Origin: Novispirillum itersonii subsp. itersonii ATCC 12639
GTDB lineage: Bacteria; Pseudomonadota; Alphaproteobacteria; Rhodospirillales; Rhodospirillaceae
Direction of reading: 5' to 3'
Length of the DNA: 64,000 nt
Assembly: GCF_000381985.1 (NCBI RefSeq)
Contig: NZ_KB907348.1
Span: 58,005 to 122,004 of the forward strand
Shown: positions 1-9,688 of the stretch, piece by piece
Layout: each line of letters opens with the position of its first letter
Numbering within the stretch: position 1 is the first letter of the stretch
Notes under the pieces: model-generated
Databases searched by the model: none
Seen by the model: the letters and a program-made list of their open reading frames with translations, nothing else
What the model was told of the DNA's origin: nothing
Made by a program: the position numbers and the translations under genes

Positions 1-97
1 GGTATCGGGATATCCGCTGTCTCTGTTTGGCTTTGCAACCAGTTGATATTGCGGATTTTTATTTTCTCTTCACTGCGTTAGCGGCGTCGAGGGCGGC

Positions 98-126
98 TTT
101 ATAGCGCCCCCAGTCGATCTGCGCAA
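98..126 (-). promoter_or_regulatory. Sigma70-type promoter of an off-window tRNA
   Basis: On the minus strand a -35 element TTGCGC (121-126) and a -10 element TATAAA (98-103) are separated by exactly 17 bases. The downstream bases 1-11 match the bases that sit directly 5' of tRNA-Pro at 293-303. The transcript therefore probably starts another tRNA whose first base is at or just left of position 1. The remaining bases of 1-172 show no gene. Confidence 0.6.
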
Positions 127-172
127 GAGAAGGTTTCAGAAAGACTGCAGATTTTGGAGAGTTTTTGTGGGT

Positions 173-211
173 AAGAAACAAAAACCCCGCCAAGTCAGTG
201 ACTTGACGGGG
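173..211 (-). terminator. Rho-independent terminator of tRNA-Pro
   Basis: Twelve-base arms at 185-196 and 200-211 pair with one wobble. On the minus strand the stem is followed by a T-rich tail beginning TTTTTGTTT. It lies 5 bases past the encoded CCA of tRNA-Pro. Confidence 0.85.
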
Positions 212-216
212 TTAAT

Positions 217-293
217 TGGTCGGAGTGAGAGGATTCGAACCTCCGGCCCCTGCCTCCCGAAGACAGTGCTCTACCAGGCTGAGCTACACTCCG
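217..293 (-). tRNA. tRNA-Pro (anticodon CGG)
   Basis: The reverse complement folds as a cloverleaf. The acceptor stem is CGGAGTG/CACTCCG, the anticodon loop is TTCGGGA with anticodon CGG, and the T loop is TTCGAAT. The discriminator is A and a 3' CCA is encoded (217-219). It has its own promoter and terminator, so it is a single-gene unit. Confidence 0.95.
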
Positions 294-378
294 GTATCGG
301 GATTTCCACTTTCTGTCAGTCTGTTTAACAGATTGATTGAGCGGATTTTCTTCGCCGTTTGTCGGCGTCGAGGGCGGC

Positions 379-407
379 TTTATACCGCTCTGACGCCATT
401 GGTGCAA
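379..407 (-). promoter_or_regulatory. Sigma70-type promoter of tRNA-Pro
   Basis: On the minus strand TTGCAC (402-407) and TATAAA (379-384) are spaced by 17 bases. The element lies 86 bases upstream of the tRNA 5' end. The flanking sequence repeats that of the promoter at 98-126, including a shared block around GGCGTCGAGGGCGGC, so the two promoter regions are duplicates. Confidence 0.7.
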
Positions 408-461
408 GACTCTTTTTCAGATTTTTTAAAACGGCTTGCCTTTTTCCGCTCGCATCGCCCC

Positions 462-492
462 GGAAAAGCAAACCCCGCCGGGTCGGGCGGGG
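462..492 (-). terminator. Terminator of the polyprenyl synthase gene
   Basis: A G+C stem (CCCCGCC against GGCGGGG, 473-492) is followed on the minus strand by TTTGCTTTT. It starts 11 bases past the stop codon at 504. Confidence 0.8.
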
Positions 493-503
493 TCTGGCTG
501 GGA

Positions 504-1532
504 TCAGTAGGCGCGTTCGATGCAGAAATCGACGATCCCGATCAAGGATTGCTTCATCGGCCCATCGGGGAACTGGTCAAGGCTGGCCTTGGCGGCATCG
601 CCATAGGCCCGGGCGCGGTCAATGGTCGCCTGCAGCGTGCCGTACTGTTCCATCAGCCGCATGGCTTCCGGCAGATCAGCGTCGGTCTGTTCCAGCGCTT
701 CCATGGTACGGGTCCAGAAGGCGCGTTCGCTGTCATCAGCCTGTGCGACCGCCAGAATCACCGGCAGGGTGATTTTTCCTTCCCGGAAGTCGTCGCCGAC
801 TGTTTTGCCCAGCTTTTCCTGATTGGCAGAATAGTCGAGGTAGTCGTCAACCAGCTGGAAGGCGATGCCAAGGGCCATGCCATAGTCGTGCAGGGCTTTG
901 GCCGGGCCACCGCTTTTGCCTGCCACTTCGGCGCCGACCTGACAGGCGGCGGCAAACAGTTCGGCTGTCTTGCCCTGAATCACTTCGAGGTAAGAGGCTT
1001 CGCTGGTGGCGATATCATTGGCGGTGATCAGCTGCTGCACCTCGCCTTCGGCGATAACGCGGGAGGCGCGGGACAGAATCTCCAGCACCTTCAGGTTTCC
1101 CGGCTCAACCATCAGCTCGAAAGCGCGGGAGAACAGGAAGTCACCGACCAGCACGCTCGGCTTGTTGCCGAACAGGGCATTGGCGCTGGCCTGCCCCCGG
1201 CGCAACAGGCTTTCATCGACCACGTCGTCGTGCAGCAGGGTGGCGGTATGGATGAATTCCACACAGGTCGCCAGCTTGACGTGATCATCCCCCCGGTAGC
1301 CGCACAGATCGGCGGCGGCCAGCGTCAGCATCGGGCGCAGGCGCTTGCCGCCTGCCGCAACCAGATGACCGGCCAGCTGCGGAATCAGCGCCACCGGGCT
1401 GTGCATGCGGGCGATAATGGTTTCGTTAACGCGCAGCATGTCGGCGGCCACCAGATCAACCAATTGGTTGAGGGCGTCGGTTCCGGTAAGCGGGGCGGCG
1501 GAAGCGGGGGCGGCAGAAACTGTGCTGGTCAC
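504..1532 (-). CDS. ispB: Polyprenyl diphosphate synthase (IspB-like)
   Basis: A 342-residue trans-isoprenyl diphosphate synthase that extends an allylic diphosphate with isopentenyl diphosphate to make the side chain of ubiquinone. Both aspartate-rich Mg2+-diphosphate motifs are present: DDVVD (about residues 102-106) and DDYLD (229-233). GGKRLRP (61-67) and the GKT motif of the second half are also present. I chose the GTG at 1532 because AGGAA lies about 8 bases upstream; the frame is open further back to an ATG at 1646 but that extension is proline/arginine-rich and unlike the family. The family is secure. The chain length of the product (C40 or C50) cannot be read from the sequence. It is monocistronic, with its own terminator, and divergent from the DUF2007 gene. 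Confidence 0.9.
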   Translation of the reverse strand: MTSTVSAAPASAAPLTGTDALNQLVDLVAADMLRVNETIIARMHSPVALIPQLAGHLVAAGGKRLRPMLTLAAADLCGYRGDDHVKLATCVEFIHTATLLHDDVVDESLLRRGQASANALFGNKPSVLVGDFLFSRAFELMVEPGNLKVLEILSRASRVIAEGEVQQLITANDIATSEASYLEVIQGKTAELFAAACQVGAEVAGKSGGPAKALHDYGMALGIAFQLVDDYLDYSANQEKLGKTVGDDFREGKITLPVILAVAQADDSERAFWTRTMEALEQTDADLPEAMRLMEQYGTLQATIDRARAYGDAAKASLDQFPDGPMKQSLIGIVDFCIERAY

Positions 1533-1767
1533 GGCTATTCCTGATACAATAAACAGTACAGAGCGCCGCGCAGCCTGCGGAGACCCGGGCGTCCGGCGTC
1601 CGGAGAATAGGTTTCGGCCCCCGGTGCGGTCAAGCCGCAAAGCCATGCCAGCCCCTGTGATGGCGGAGTCGTGACAGTGCCGTGCGTCAATCCCTGTGCG
1701 GCTGTGTCTGCCGGATCACAGGCCGGGCCGGTCGGCAGGCAGATAAAAGCGATGAGGAGGAGCGGGC

Positions 1768-1980
1768 ATGATCGAAATTCTGCGAACCAATGATGTGGTC
1801 CTGCTCTCCGCACTGGAAGTTGAGCTGACGGTCAACCGCATCGATACGGTGATTCTCGATGACTGTTCCAGCACGGCGCTGGGCTGTACCGGGCTGGTGG
1901 CCCGGCGGCTGATGGTCCATGCCGATCAGGAACAACAGGCGCGGCGGGTCTGCTCGGATTTCATGAAGGTCCATGGCTGA
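1768..1980 (+). CDS. DUF2007 family small protein
   Basis: This 70-residue protein matches the small DUF2007 (putative signal-transducing) proteins. It has an N-terminal MIEILRTNDVVLLSALEVEL-type strand-helix and a middle segment with CSSTALGCTG. The ATG is preceded by a strong AGGAGG-type ribosome site. Its last 8 bases overlap the start of the next gene, a methyltransferase, so the two are almost certainly co-translated. The biochemical role of DUF2007 is unknown. The conserved pairing suggests a link to tRNA modification, but that is inference. Confidence 0.75.
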   Translation: MIEILRTNDVVLLSALEVELTVNRIDTVILDDCSSTALGCTGLVARRLMVHADQEQQARRVCSDFMKVHG

Positions 1981-2749
1981 TACCGCTGACGACTCCGGGG
2001 TGACGGAAACCGCTTTGCTGGCGGGGCGGTTCCGGTTGCTGCAACCGGCGGACGGTTACCGGGTGGCGATTGACCCGGTGCTGCTGGCAGCCTGTGTGCC
2101 GGAAGAGGCGCAGGGCCGGGTGCTGGATGTTGGCGTCGGCACCGGGGCGGCACTGGGCTGTGTGCTGTCCCGTTGTCCCAGTATGACGGGTGCCGGGCTG
2201 GAACTTCATCCCCCCCATGCGGCGCTGGCCCGCCGGATGCTGACCGTCAACGGCTGGACCGGGCGGGCCGAGGTGATCGAAGGCGATGTCACCGCCCGTC
2301 CGGCCCCGGTGCCGGGCAGCGCTTTTGACTGGGTGATCACCAATCCCCCGTATCATGGCCCCGGGACTTCCCCGCGGGAAGCCGGACGGGCCGGAGCGCA
2401 TATGGAAGCGGTCCCGCTGGCGCGGTGGCTATCTTTCTGTGTGCGGTGTCTGGCCCCGCAGGGGCAGCTTGCCATAGTCCACCGGGCTGACCGCGCCGGG
2501 GATATTCTGGCGGCGCTGTCAGCGGACGGTAAGATCGGTGCCCTGACGGTGATCCCCCTGTGGCCGAAAGCCGGAGTGGCGGCAAAGCGGGTGCTGGTGA
2601 CCGGGCGCAAGGGCAGCCGCGCCCCGCTGACCCTGCACCCGGGCGTGGTGCTGCACCGCGCTGACGGCACCTTTACCCCGGAAGCCGAACAGATTCTGCG
2701 GGTGGGCGGTGGCGTTCCTAAGTTGACGGACCGGGGGGCGGGCGGCTAG
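1973..2749 (+). CDS. TrmN6-like tRNA adenine N6-methyltransferase
   Basis: A 258-residue class I SAM-dependent methyltransferase. The SAM-binding motif I is DVGVGTGAA (about residues 51-59). The catalytic motif NPPYH (about 123-127) is the signature of N6-adenine methyltransferases. The N-terminal [20 protein letters not shown] segment is typical of the tRNA1(Val) A37 methyltransferase family (YfiC/TrmN6). The start codon lies inside the end of the DUF2007 gene, and glyQ follows after 52 bases. Family membership is confident. The exact tRNA target is inferred from the family. Confidence 0.8.
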   Translation: MADTADDSGVTETALLAGRFRLLQPADGYRVAIDPVLLAACVPEEAQGRVLDVGVGTGAALGCVLSRCPSMTGAGLELHPPHAALARRMLTVNGWTGRAEVIEGDVTARPAPVPGSAFDWVITNPPYHGPGTSPREAGRAGAHMEAVPLARWLSFCVRCLAPQGQLAIVHRADRAGDILAALSADGKIGALTVIPLWPKAGVAAKRVLVTGRKGSRAPLTLHPGVVLHRADGTFTPEAEQILRVGGGVPKLTDRGAGG

Positions 2750-2801
2750 CTTTCAGCCCAGTCTTTATTGTCTTCATATCCAGTCAGACGGAACCGTCTC
2801 C

Positions 2802-3689
2802 ATGGCCGATGCCAAGCCGAAGAGTTTTCAGCAGCTGATCCTGACGCTCCAGCAGTTCTGGGCGGATCAGGGATGCGTGATCCTGCAGCCTTATGACATG
2901 GAAGTGGGGGCGGGGACCTTCCACCCGGCCACCACCCTGCGGGCACTGGGTCCAGAGCGCTGGAACGCGGCCTATGTGCAGCCGTCGCGTCGCCCGACCG
3001 ATGGCCGTTATGGCGAAAATCCCAACCGGCTTCAGCACTATTACCAGTTTCAGGTGATCATGAAGCCGTCGCCTGAAAATATTCAGGAGCTGTACCTCGA
3101 CTCTCTGCGGGCGCTGGGGATTGATCCGCTGCAGCATGATATCCGCTTTGTTGAGGATGACTGGGAAAGCCCGACGCTGGGGGCCTGGGGCCTTGGCTGG
3201 GAAGTGTGGTGTGACGGCATGGAAGTCACCCAGTTCACCTACTTCCAGCAGGTCGGCGGCTTTGAATGTAATCCGGTCCCGGCGGAAATCACTTACGGGC
3301 TGGAACGTCTGGCCATGTACATTCAGGGTGTTGAAAACGTCTATGATCTTGATTTCAACGGTCAGGGCGTGACGTACGGCGATGTGTTCAAGCAGGCCGA
3401 GGTCGAATACTCCCACCACAATTTCAGCCATGCCGACACCGATATGCTGCTGCAGCACTTCAAGGATGCCGAGGCTGAATGTCAGTCGCTGCTGAAGGCG
3501 GGGCTGCCGCTGCCCGCCTATGACCAGTGCATCAAGGCATCGCACCGCTTTAACCTGCTGGACGCCCGCGGCGTCATCTCCGTCACCGAACGCGCAGCCT
3601 ATATCGGTCGGGTGCGGGCGCTGGCCAAGGGATGCTGTGAAGGCTGGCTGGCCGCGCGCGGCCATCTCGATCAGCAGGCGGAAGGATAA
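2802..3689 (+). CDS. glyQ: Glycine--tRNA ligase alpha subunit
   Basis: A 295-residue alpha subunit of the bacterial heterotetrameric glycyl-tRNA synthetase, the usual length for GlyQ. It forms glycyl-adenylate. Diagnostic blocks are [17 protein letters not shown] at the N terminus, [17 protein letters not shown] and [17 protein letters not shown], followed by the class II core around [12 protein letters not shown]. The ATG at 2802 follows a short gap. glyS starts 5 bases after the stop, behind a GGAAGGA ribosome site, so both subunits come from one message. Confidence 0.97.
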   Translation: MADAKPKSFQQLILTLQQFWADQGCVILQPYDMEVGAGTFHPATTLRALGPERWNAAYVQPSRRPTDGRYGENPNRLQHYYQFQVIMKPSPENIQELYLDSLRALGIDPLQHDIRFVEDDWESPTLGAWGLGWEVWCDGMEVTQFTYFQQVGGFECNPVPAEITYGLERLAMYIQGVENVYDLDFNGQGVTYGDVFKQAEVEYSHHNFSHADTDMLLQHFKDAEAECQSLLKAGLPLPAYDQCIKASHRFNLLDARGVISVTERAAYIGRVRALAKGCCEGWLAARGHLDQQAEG

Positions 3690-3694
3690 GACCA

Positions 3695-5761
3695 ATGACC
3701 AAATCTCTGCTGCTGGAACTGCTGTCTGAAGAAATCCCTGCCCGGATGCAGGCCGGTGCCGCCGAGGCGCTGGACCGTCTGGTCCGCGACGGGCTGGCTA
3801 AAGCCGGGTTCGACGGGCTGGCGGGCAAGACTTATGTCACCCCGCGCCGTCTGGTGCTGACCCTCGACGGGCTGCCGGATGCGACCCCGGATGTGTCGGA
3901 AGAACGCCGGGGCCCGCGCGCCGATGCGCCGGAAAAGGCGCTGCAGGGCTTCCTGACCGCCAATAACGTCACGCTGGATCAGTGCGAACGCCGCGAAACT
4001 CCGAAGGGGACCTTCCTGTTCGTCACCGTCGAGACCAAGGGCCGTCCGACGGTCGAGGTGCTGAAGGATGTGATCGAAGGCGCGCTGGCCGCCTTCCCGT
4101 GGCCGAAATCCATGCGCTGGGCGGATAAGCCGCAGCGGTGGGTCCGTCCGCTGCAGTCGATTCTGTGCCTGTTCGGCGATCAGGTGGTGCCGGTGGCGTT
4201 TGCCAACCGTGTCGCGGGCAGCACCACCCGGGGCCACCGCTTCCATGGGCCGGAAACCTTTTCCGTCACCGGCTTTGAGGAGTATGCCGCCGGTCTGCGC
4301 GGTGCCAAGGTCCGTCTCGATCCGGAAGAGCGGATGGAGCTGATTGCCGGAGAGGCGATCCGCCTTGCGTCCGGCAAGGGCGTCACCGTAAAGCCCGATG
4401 AGGGGCTGCTGCGCGAGGTCGCCGGACTGGTCGAGTGGCCGGTGCTGCTGATGGGCCGCATCGACGACGCCTTCATGGATGTGCCGGGCGAGGTGCTGTC
4501 CACCTCCATGCGCGCCCACCAGAAGTACTTCTCCACCCTCAATGCCGACGGTACGCTGGCCCCGTACTTTATCGTCGTGTCGAACATGATCACCGACGAC
4601 AACGGCGCCCGGATCATCGCCGGGAATGAACGCGTCCTGCGGGCCCGTCTGTCCGATGCCAAGTTCTTCTGGGATCAGGACCGGAAGCAGCGCCTCGACA
4701 GCCGGGTGGAAAAGCTAAAGGAGCGAATTTTCCACGCCAGACTGGGCACCGACTTTGAAAAAGTTGAGCGGATCCGGGCTCTGGCGGCGGTGATCGCCGG
4801 GGCCATCGGTGCCGATGCGGCGCAGGTGGACCGGGCGGCGGTACTGGCCAAGGCTGACCTGTCCACCGGCATGGTCGGGGAATTCCCCGAGCTGCAGGGG
4901 GTGATGGGCCGCTATTACGCCCGCAACGATGGCGAGGCCGAGGCGGTGGCTGAAGCCATTGCTGATCACTACAGCCCGCTCGGCCCGTCGGACCGTTGCC
5001 CGACCGCGCCGGTGTCGGTCTGTGTCGCGCTGGCGGATAAGATTGATACCCTCGCCGGGTTCTGGGGCATCGGCGAAAAGCCGACCGGCTCGAAAGACCC
5101 GTTCGCTCTGCGCCGTGCGGCGCTGGGGGTGATCCGTCTGATTCTGGAAAACGGTCTGCGCCTGCCGCTGCTGCCGGTGTTCTCTGCCGCTGTGGCCGGG
5201 CATACCGCTCCGTTCAGCGCCGATAAGGCGGCGATCCCGGGCGATCTGCTGGATTTCTTTGCCGACCGTCTCAAGGTGTTCCTGAAGGAGCAGGGCGTCC
5301 GCCACGATCTGATCTCGGCGGTGTTCGCGCTGGGGGGCGAAGATGATCTCGTCCGCCTGCTGAAGCGGGTACAGGCCCTGTCCGGCCTGCTGGGCAGCGA
5401 AGACGGTGCCAACCTGCTGGCCGCCTATCGCCGGGCGATGAACATCGTCCGTATTGAAGACAAGAAGGATGGCCCGCATGACGGCACGGTGGATGCCACC
5501 GTGCTGACGCAGGACGAGGAAAAGGCCCTGCACGCCACCCTGTCGGCAATTACCCCGCAGGTGACGGCAGCCCTGTCGGCGGAAGACTTCGAAGCGGCGA
5601 TGACGGCGCTGAGCGGCCTGCGCGGCCCGGTCGATGCCTTCTTCGAAAAGGTGACGGTCAACGCTGAGGATCCTGCCCTGCGCCGCAACCGCCTGAGGCT
5701 GCTGTCGGCCATTGGCGCGGTGATGGGGCCGATTGCCGACTTCGCCAAAGTCGAGGGATAA
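3695..5761 (+). CDS. glyS: Glycine--tRNA ligase beta subunit
   Basis: A 688-residue beta subunit, the expected length. It carries the tRNA-recognition and anticodon-binding parts of the alpha2-beta2 synthetase. The N terminus [15 protein letters not shown] is diagnostic. The core block around FIVVSNM and the HD-like region [22 protein letters not shown] are present, and the C-terminal 100 residues form the helical anticodon-binding domain. It is coupled to glyQ by a 5-base spacer. Inverted repeats follow the stop codon. Confidence 0.97.
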   Translation: MTKSLLLELLSEEIPARMQAGAAEALDRLVRDGLAKAGFDGLAGKTYVTPRRLVLTLDGLPDATPDVSEERRGPRADAPEKALQGFLTANNVTLDQCERRETPKGTFLFVTVETKGRPTVEVLKDVIEGALAAFPWPKSMRWADKPQRWVRPLQSILCLFGDQVVPVAFANRVAGSTTRGHRFHGPETFSVTGFEEYAAGLRGAKVRLDPEERMELIAGEAIRLASGKGVTVKPDEGLLREVAGLVEWPVLLMGRIDDAFMDVPGEVLSTSMRAHQKYFSTLNADGTLAPYFIVVSNMITDDNGARIIAGNERVLRARLSDAKFFWDQDRKQRLDSRVEKLKERIFHARLGTDFEKVERIRALAAVIAGAIGADAAQVDRAAVLAKADLSTGMVGEFPELQGVMGRYYARNDGEAEAVAEAIADHYSPLGPSDRCPTAPVSVCVALADKIDTLAGFWGIGEKPTGSKDPFALRRAALGVIRLILENGLRLPLLPVFSAAVAGHTAPFSADKAAIPGDLLDFFADRLKVFLKEQGVRHDLISAVFALGGEDDLVRLLKRVQALSGLLGSEDGANLLAAYRRAMNIVRIEDKKDGPHDGTVDATVLTQDEEKALHATLSAITPQVTAALSAEDFEAAMTALSGLRGPVDAFFEKVTVNAEDPALRRNRLRLLSAIGAVMGPIADFAKVEG

Positions 5762-5767
5762 GGTCTG

Positions 5768-5797
5768 ATGGCCGGGGCGGTGTGTCCCGGCCATTGT
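5768..5797 (+). terminator. Probable terminator after glyQS
   Basis: Perfect nine-base arms (5768-5776 and 5786-5794) are followed only by TGTTCC, so the T tail is weak. A second inverted repeat with CATCCGGG/CCCGGATG arms lies just downstream. The rest of the 5798-6012 gap holds the ppdK leader and no gene that I can see. Confidence 0.5.
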
Positions 5798-6012
5798 TCC
5801 ATCCGGGGGCCGCTGCGGTGCCCGGATGGATGTAAAGAAGCCGGGCGTACCGGCCCGGTCTTCCGTTGTGGGGCGCTGCCCTAAGGCCAGCTTCAGGCCC
5901 CTCCGGCTGAGGGCCTCTTCAGCGGGAAGAGCCTGAAGATTTGATGTGTCGCATCGGTTTACGCAAAGCCGGAGTCCACTTTTGCGTCCGATGCTCTAAT
6001 GAGGAAACAGAC

Positions 6013-8691
6013 ATGTCCAAGTGGGTTTATACATTCGGAGACGGTCGTGCCGAAGGGCGGGCCGAGATGAAGAACCTTCTGGGGGGGAAGGGTGCCAACC
6101 TTGCTGAAATGTCAGCAATCGGCCTGCCGGTGCCCGCCGGGTTTACCATCACGACCGAAGTCTGCACCCACTACTATGCCAACGGCCGCCAGTATCCGGT
6201 GGAGCTGACGGCGGCGGTTGAGGCCGGGATTGCCCATATCGAACAGATCATGGGGGCCGGGTTCGGCGATGCGAAGAATCCGCTGCTGGTCTCTGTGCGG
6301 TCCGGGGCCCGGGCGTCGATGCCGGGGATGATGGATACCGTTCTCAACCTCGGCCTGAACGATGTCACCGTTGCCGGTCTGATTGCATCCTCCGGCGATG
6401 CCCGTTTCGGCTGGGACAGCTACCGCCGGTTCATCCAGATGTATTCCGACGTGGTGCTGGGCATTGACCACCATCACTTTGAAGAGCTGCTGGAAGAACT
6501 GAAGTCTGACCGTGGCTATGATCTTGATACCGAGCTGCAGGCCGATGACTGGAAGGAACTGGTCGGGGCCTATAAAGGCAAGGTGCAGGAAAAGCTTGGC
6601 CGTCCGTTCCCCGATGATCCGCGGGAACAGCTGTGGGGCGCGGTCGGTGCCGTGTTCTCCAGCTGGATGAACCAGCGGGCGATCACCTACCGCCGTCTGC
6701 ACGACATCCCGGAAAGCTGGGGCACCGCCGTTAACGTGCAGGCGATGGTGTTTGGCAATATGGGGGATGACTGCGCCACCGGTGTCGCCTTCACCCGTGA
6801 TCCGTCAACCGGCGAAAACGTGTTTTACGGCGAGTATCTGATCAACGCGCAGGGCGAAGATGTTGTGGCGGGGATCCGGACTCCGCAGCATCTGACCGTG
6901 ATCGGCAAGGACCGCAACCATTCCACGCTGCCGGCGATGGAAGAAGCCATGCCGGAGATGTTCGTTGAGCTTGACCGCATTCGCCATGTGCTTGAAAAGC
7001 ACTACCGCGACATGCAGGACATGGAATTCACCATCCAGCGCAACAAGCTGTGGATGCTCCAGACCCGCAATGGCAAGCGCACCTCTGCCGCCGCCCTGAA
7101 GATTGCCATCGACTTTGCCCATGAAGGGTTGATTTCTCATCAGGAAGCGGTGCTGCGTGTTGATCCGGCCCAGCTGGATCAGCTGCTGCATCCGATGCTG
7201 GATCCCAACGCCCCGCGCACCATCCTGACCACCGGCCTGCCTGCCAGCCCGGGGGCGGCTTCCGGGCGGGTGGTGTTTACCGCTGAGGACGCCGAAGACT
7301 GGGCCCGCCGGGGGGAGAAGGTGATTCTGGTCCGCATCGAGACCAGCCCGGAAGATATTGGCGGCATGCATGTGGCGGAAGGGATTTTGACCTCCCGTGG
7401 TGGCATGACCAGTCACGCCGCCGTGGTGGCGCGTGGCATGGGCCGCCCCTGCGTTGCCGGGGCGGGCAGTGTGCGGATCAATTACGCCGAGAAGGTGATG
7501 ACCATTCTGGGCCGGGAGATCAAAGAGGGAGACACCGTCACCCTTGACGGGTCTTCGGGGCAGGTGATCTTCGGCGAAGTGCCGACCATCCAGCCGGAGC
7601 TGACCGGTGATTTCGGTACCCTGATGGAATGGGCCGACGCAGTGCGCCGCCTGAAGGTGCGTGCCAATGCTGAAACCCCGACCGATGCCCGCACCGCGCG
7701 GTCTTTCGGGGCGGAAGGTATCGGCCTGTGCCGGACCGAGCATATGTTCTTCGACCCGAAGCGTATCATCCACGTCCGCCAGATGATTCTGGCACAGGAC
7801 GAGGCCGGGCGCCGTCAGGCCCTTGAAAAGCTGCTGCCGTATCAGCGCGAGGACTTTGTCGAGCTGTTCACCATCATGCAGGGTCTGCCGGTGACAATCC
7901 GCCTGCTGGATCCGCCGCTGCATGAGTTCCTGCCGCATACGGAAGAGGATATGCGCGAGGTGGCCGAGGCGGCCGGAGTGGATATTAAAGCCGTGCGGTC
8001 TGCCGCCACCGCCCTGTCGGAAAGCAACCCGATGCTTGGGCACCGTGGCTGCCGTCTTGGGGTGACCTACCCGGAAATCTATGAGATGCAGGCGATCGCC
8101 ATCTTCGAGGCGGCGGTGCAGGTCTCGAAGGCCACTGGGCAGACCGTGGTGCCGGAAATCATGATTCCGCTGGTGGCGACCCGCCGCGAGCTGGACCTGA
8201 TGAAGGCCGTGGTCGATGCGGCTGCCGGTAAGGTGTTCGGGGAAACCGGCGTGACGCTGGAATATGCGGTCGGCACCATGATTGAGCTGCCGCGGGCCGC
8301 CCTGCGCGCCGGGGAAATCGCCGAAAGTGCCGAGTTTTTCAGCTTTGGCACCAATGACCTGACCCAGACCACGCTGGGCATTTCCCGCGATGACTCGGCG
8401 CACTTCCTCGAGACCTATCAGCGGAAGGGGATCTATGAAAAAGACCCGTTCGCTTCGCTCGATCAGGATGGGGTCGGGGAACTGGTGCAGATTGCCGCTG
8501 AGCGGGGCCGGAAGACCCGTGCCGGGCTGAAGCTGGGCATCTGCGGTGAACATGGCGGGGACCCGGCATCGATCCATTTCTGCGAACAGACCGGTCTGGA
8601 TTACGTTTCCTGCTCACCGTTCCGGGTGCCGATTGCCCGTCTGGCGGCAGCTCAGGCGGCGCTGGGCAAGGCGGCGGAAGGGCAGAAGTAA
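6013..8691 (+). CDS. ppdK: Pyruvate, phosphate dikinase
   Basis: An 892-residue PPDK interconverting pyruvate, ATP and phosphate with phosphoenolpyruvate, AMP and pyrophosphate. It would serve gluconeogenesis or a reversible lower glycolysis. The N-terminal ATP-grasp domain begins with GGKGANLAEM and VPAGFTI. The swivelling phosphohistidine loop GGMTSHAAVVARGMGRPC is intact, and the C-terminal PEP-binding barrel ends with GICGEHGGDP. I chose the ATG at 6013, which has GAGGAAA 6 bases upstream, rather than an upstream in-frame start at 5941. The length matches family members. meaB follows after one base. Confidence 0.95.
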   Translation: MSKWVYTFGDGRAEGRAEMKNLLGGKGANLAEMSAIGLPVPAGFTITTEVCTHYYANGRQYPVELTAAVEAGIAHIEQIMGAGFGDAKNPLLVSVRSGARASMPGMMDTVLNLGLNDVTVAGLIASSGDARFGWDSYRRFIQMYSDVVLGIDHHHFEELLEELKSDRGYDLDTELQADDWKELVGAYKGKVQEKLGRPFPDDPREQLWGAVGAVFSSWMNQRAITYRRLHDIPESWGTAVNVQAMVFGNMGDDCATGVAFTRDPSTGENVFYGEYLINAQGEDVVAGIRTPQHLTVIGKDRNHSTLPAMEEAMPEMFVELDRIRHVLEKHYRDMQDMEFTIQRNKLWMLQTRNGKRTSAAALKIAIDFAHEGLISHQEAVLRVDPAQLDQLLHPMLDPNAPRTILTTGLPASPGAASGRVVFTAEDAEDWARRGEKVILVRIETSPEDIGGMHVAEGILTSRGGMTSHAAVVARGMGRPCVAGAGSVRINYAEKVMTILGREIKEGDTVTLDGSSGQVIFGEVPTIQPELTGDFGTLMEWADAVRRLKVRANAETPTDARTARSFGAEGIGLCRTEHMFFDPKRIIHVRQMILAQDEAGRRQALEKLLPYQREDFVELFTIMQGLPVTIRLLDPPLHEFLPHTEEDMREVAEAAGVDIKAVRSAATALSESNPMLGHRGCRLGVTYPEIYEMQAIAIFEAAVQVSKATGQTVVPEIMIPLVATRRELDLMKAVVDAAAGKVFGETGVTLEYAVGTMIELPRAALRAGEIAESAEFFSFGTNDLTQTTLGISRDDSAHFLETYQRKGIYEKDPFASLDQDGVGELVQIAAERGRKTRAGLKLGICGEHGGDPASIHFCEQTGLDYVSCSPFRVPIARLAAAQAALGKAAEGQK

Positions 8692-8692
8692 G

Positions 8693-9598
8693 ATGACGCT
8701 CGACGGGCTGAAGGGTGGCGGAAAGGCCGCCCTTGCCCGGGCGCTGGCCCAGATTGAGGCAAAGCCGGAGGCCCCGGAAACGGTGGCCCTGCTGGCGGAA
8801 GCCTATCGCCAGCCCCGGGCCCATGTGGTCGGCATCACCGGTCCGCCGGGAGTCGGCAAATCCACATTGTTGAATGCCCTGATTACCGGCTGGCGGCAGC
8901 GGGGCCGCACGGTGGGGGTGATTGCGGTTGATCCGTCGTCGCGGCGCTCCGGCGGGGCCCTGCTGGGCGACCGGACCCGCCTGAGCACCGACCCCGAGGA
9001 TCAGGGGATTTTTGTCCGCTCGATGGCCGCGCGGGACCGCCTTGGCGGTCTGGCGGAGCTGACCGTCGGGGCCATGGTGCTGATGCGGGCCCTGTATGAT
9101 GTGGTGCTGATTGAAACGGTCGGCGTCGGGCAGTCAGAAACCGATGTGGTCCGGGTGGCCGATACGGTGATCTTCTGTGTTCAGCCGGGATCAGGCGACA
9201 GCCTGCAGTTCATGAAGGCCGGGATTGCCGAAATCCCGCATATCGTGCTGGTCACCAAGGCGGACATGGAGCGCGAGGCCCGCCGGGCCCGGGCCGATGT
9301 CGAAGGGGCCCTGTCGCTGTCAGAACAGGAAGGCGGCTGGGAGATCCCGGTGCTGCTGGTGTCCTCGATGCGGGGCGAGGGTCTGGACGAGGCGATTGAG
9401 ACCATCGATGCGCACGCACAGGCGCAGCAGCCGCTGCGGGAGGCCCGGCGCCGGACGCAGGGAGAGGACTGGCTGCTGGAATTTGTGCGGGAACGTTTTG
9501 GCCGGGATGGGGTCCGCCGGGCCGGGGCGCTGACCCTGCCGGGGGATGCTGACCCCTTCTCCCGGCTGGCTGAGGTCGCCGCCGGATTGTCCCGCTGA
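8693..9598 (+). CDS. meaB: MeaB/ArgK-type GTPase, cobalamin-mutase chaperone
   Basis: A 301-residue G3E-family GTPase of the MeaB group, which protects and reloads methylmalonyl-CoA mutase with adenosylcobalamin. The Walker A motif GPPGVGKST (about residues 48-56) and the family block VDPSSRRSGGALLGDRTRL follow in order. ETVGVGQSE and the base-recognition motif TKAD are also present. The start overlaps no upstream coding sequence but lies one base after the ppdK stop, so translation is probably coupled. No mutase gene is visible nearby, so its client must be encoded elsewhere. Confidence 0.9.
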   Translation: MTLDGLKGGGKAALARALAQIEAKPEAPETVALLAEAYRQPRAHVVGITGPPGVGKSTLLNALITGWRQRGRTVGVIAVDPSSRRSGGALLGDRTRLSTDPEDQGIFVRSMAARDRLGGLAELTVGAMVLMRALYDVVLIETVGVGQSETDVVRVADTVIFCVQPGSGDSLQFMKAGIAEIPHIVLVTKADMEREARRARADVEGALSLSEQEGGWEIPVLLVSSMRGEGLDEAIETIDAHAQAQQPLREARRRTQGEDWLLEFVRERFGRDGVRRAGALTLPGDADPFSRLAEVAAGLSR

Positions 9599-9688
9599 CC
9601 GGCTGGTCTGCGGTCTGTTTGACGTGTCGGGGGCGGATCCGGTAGTGTCCGCCTCCGTTATGCTTTCGCGAAACAGGAACCCTGTTCG

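Noticed and set aside
216..1544. Plus-strand open frame across the tRNA-Pro and ispB region
   Set aside because: It runs through a tRNA gene and opposite a clear polyprenyl synthase; no family features.
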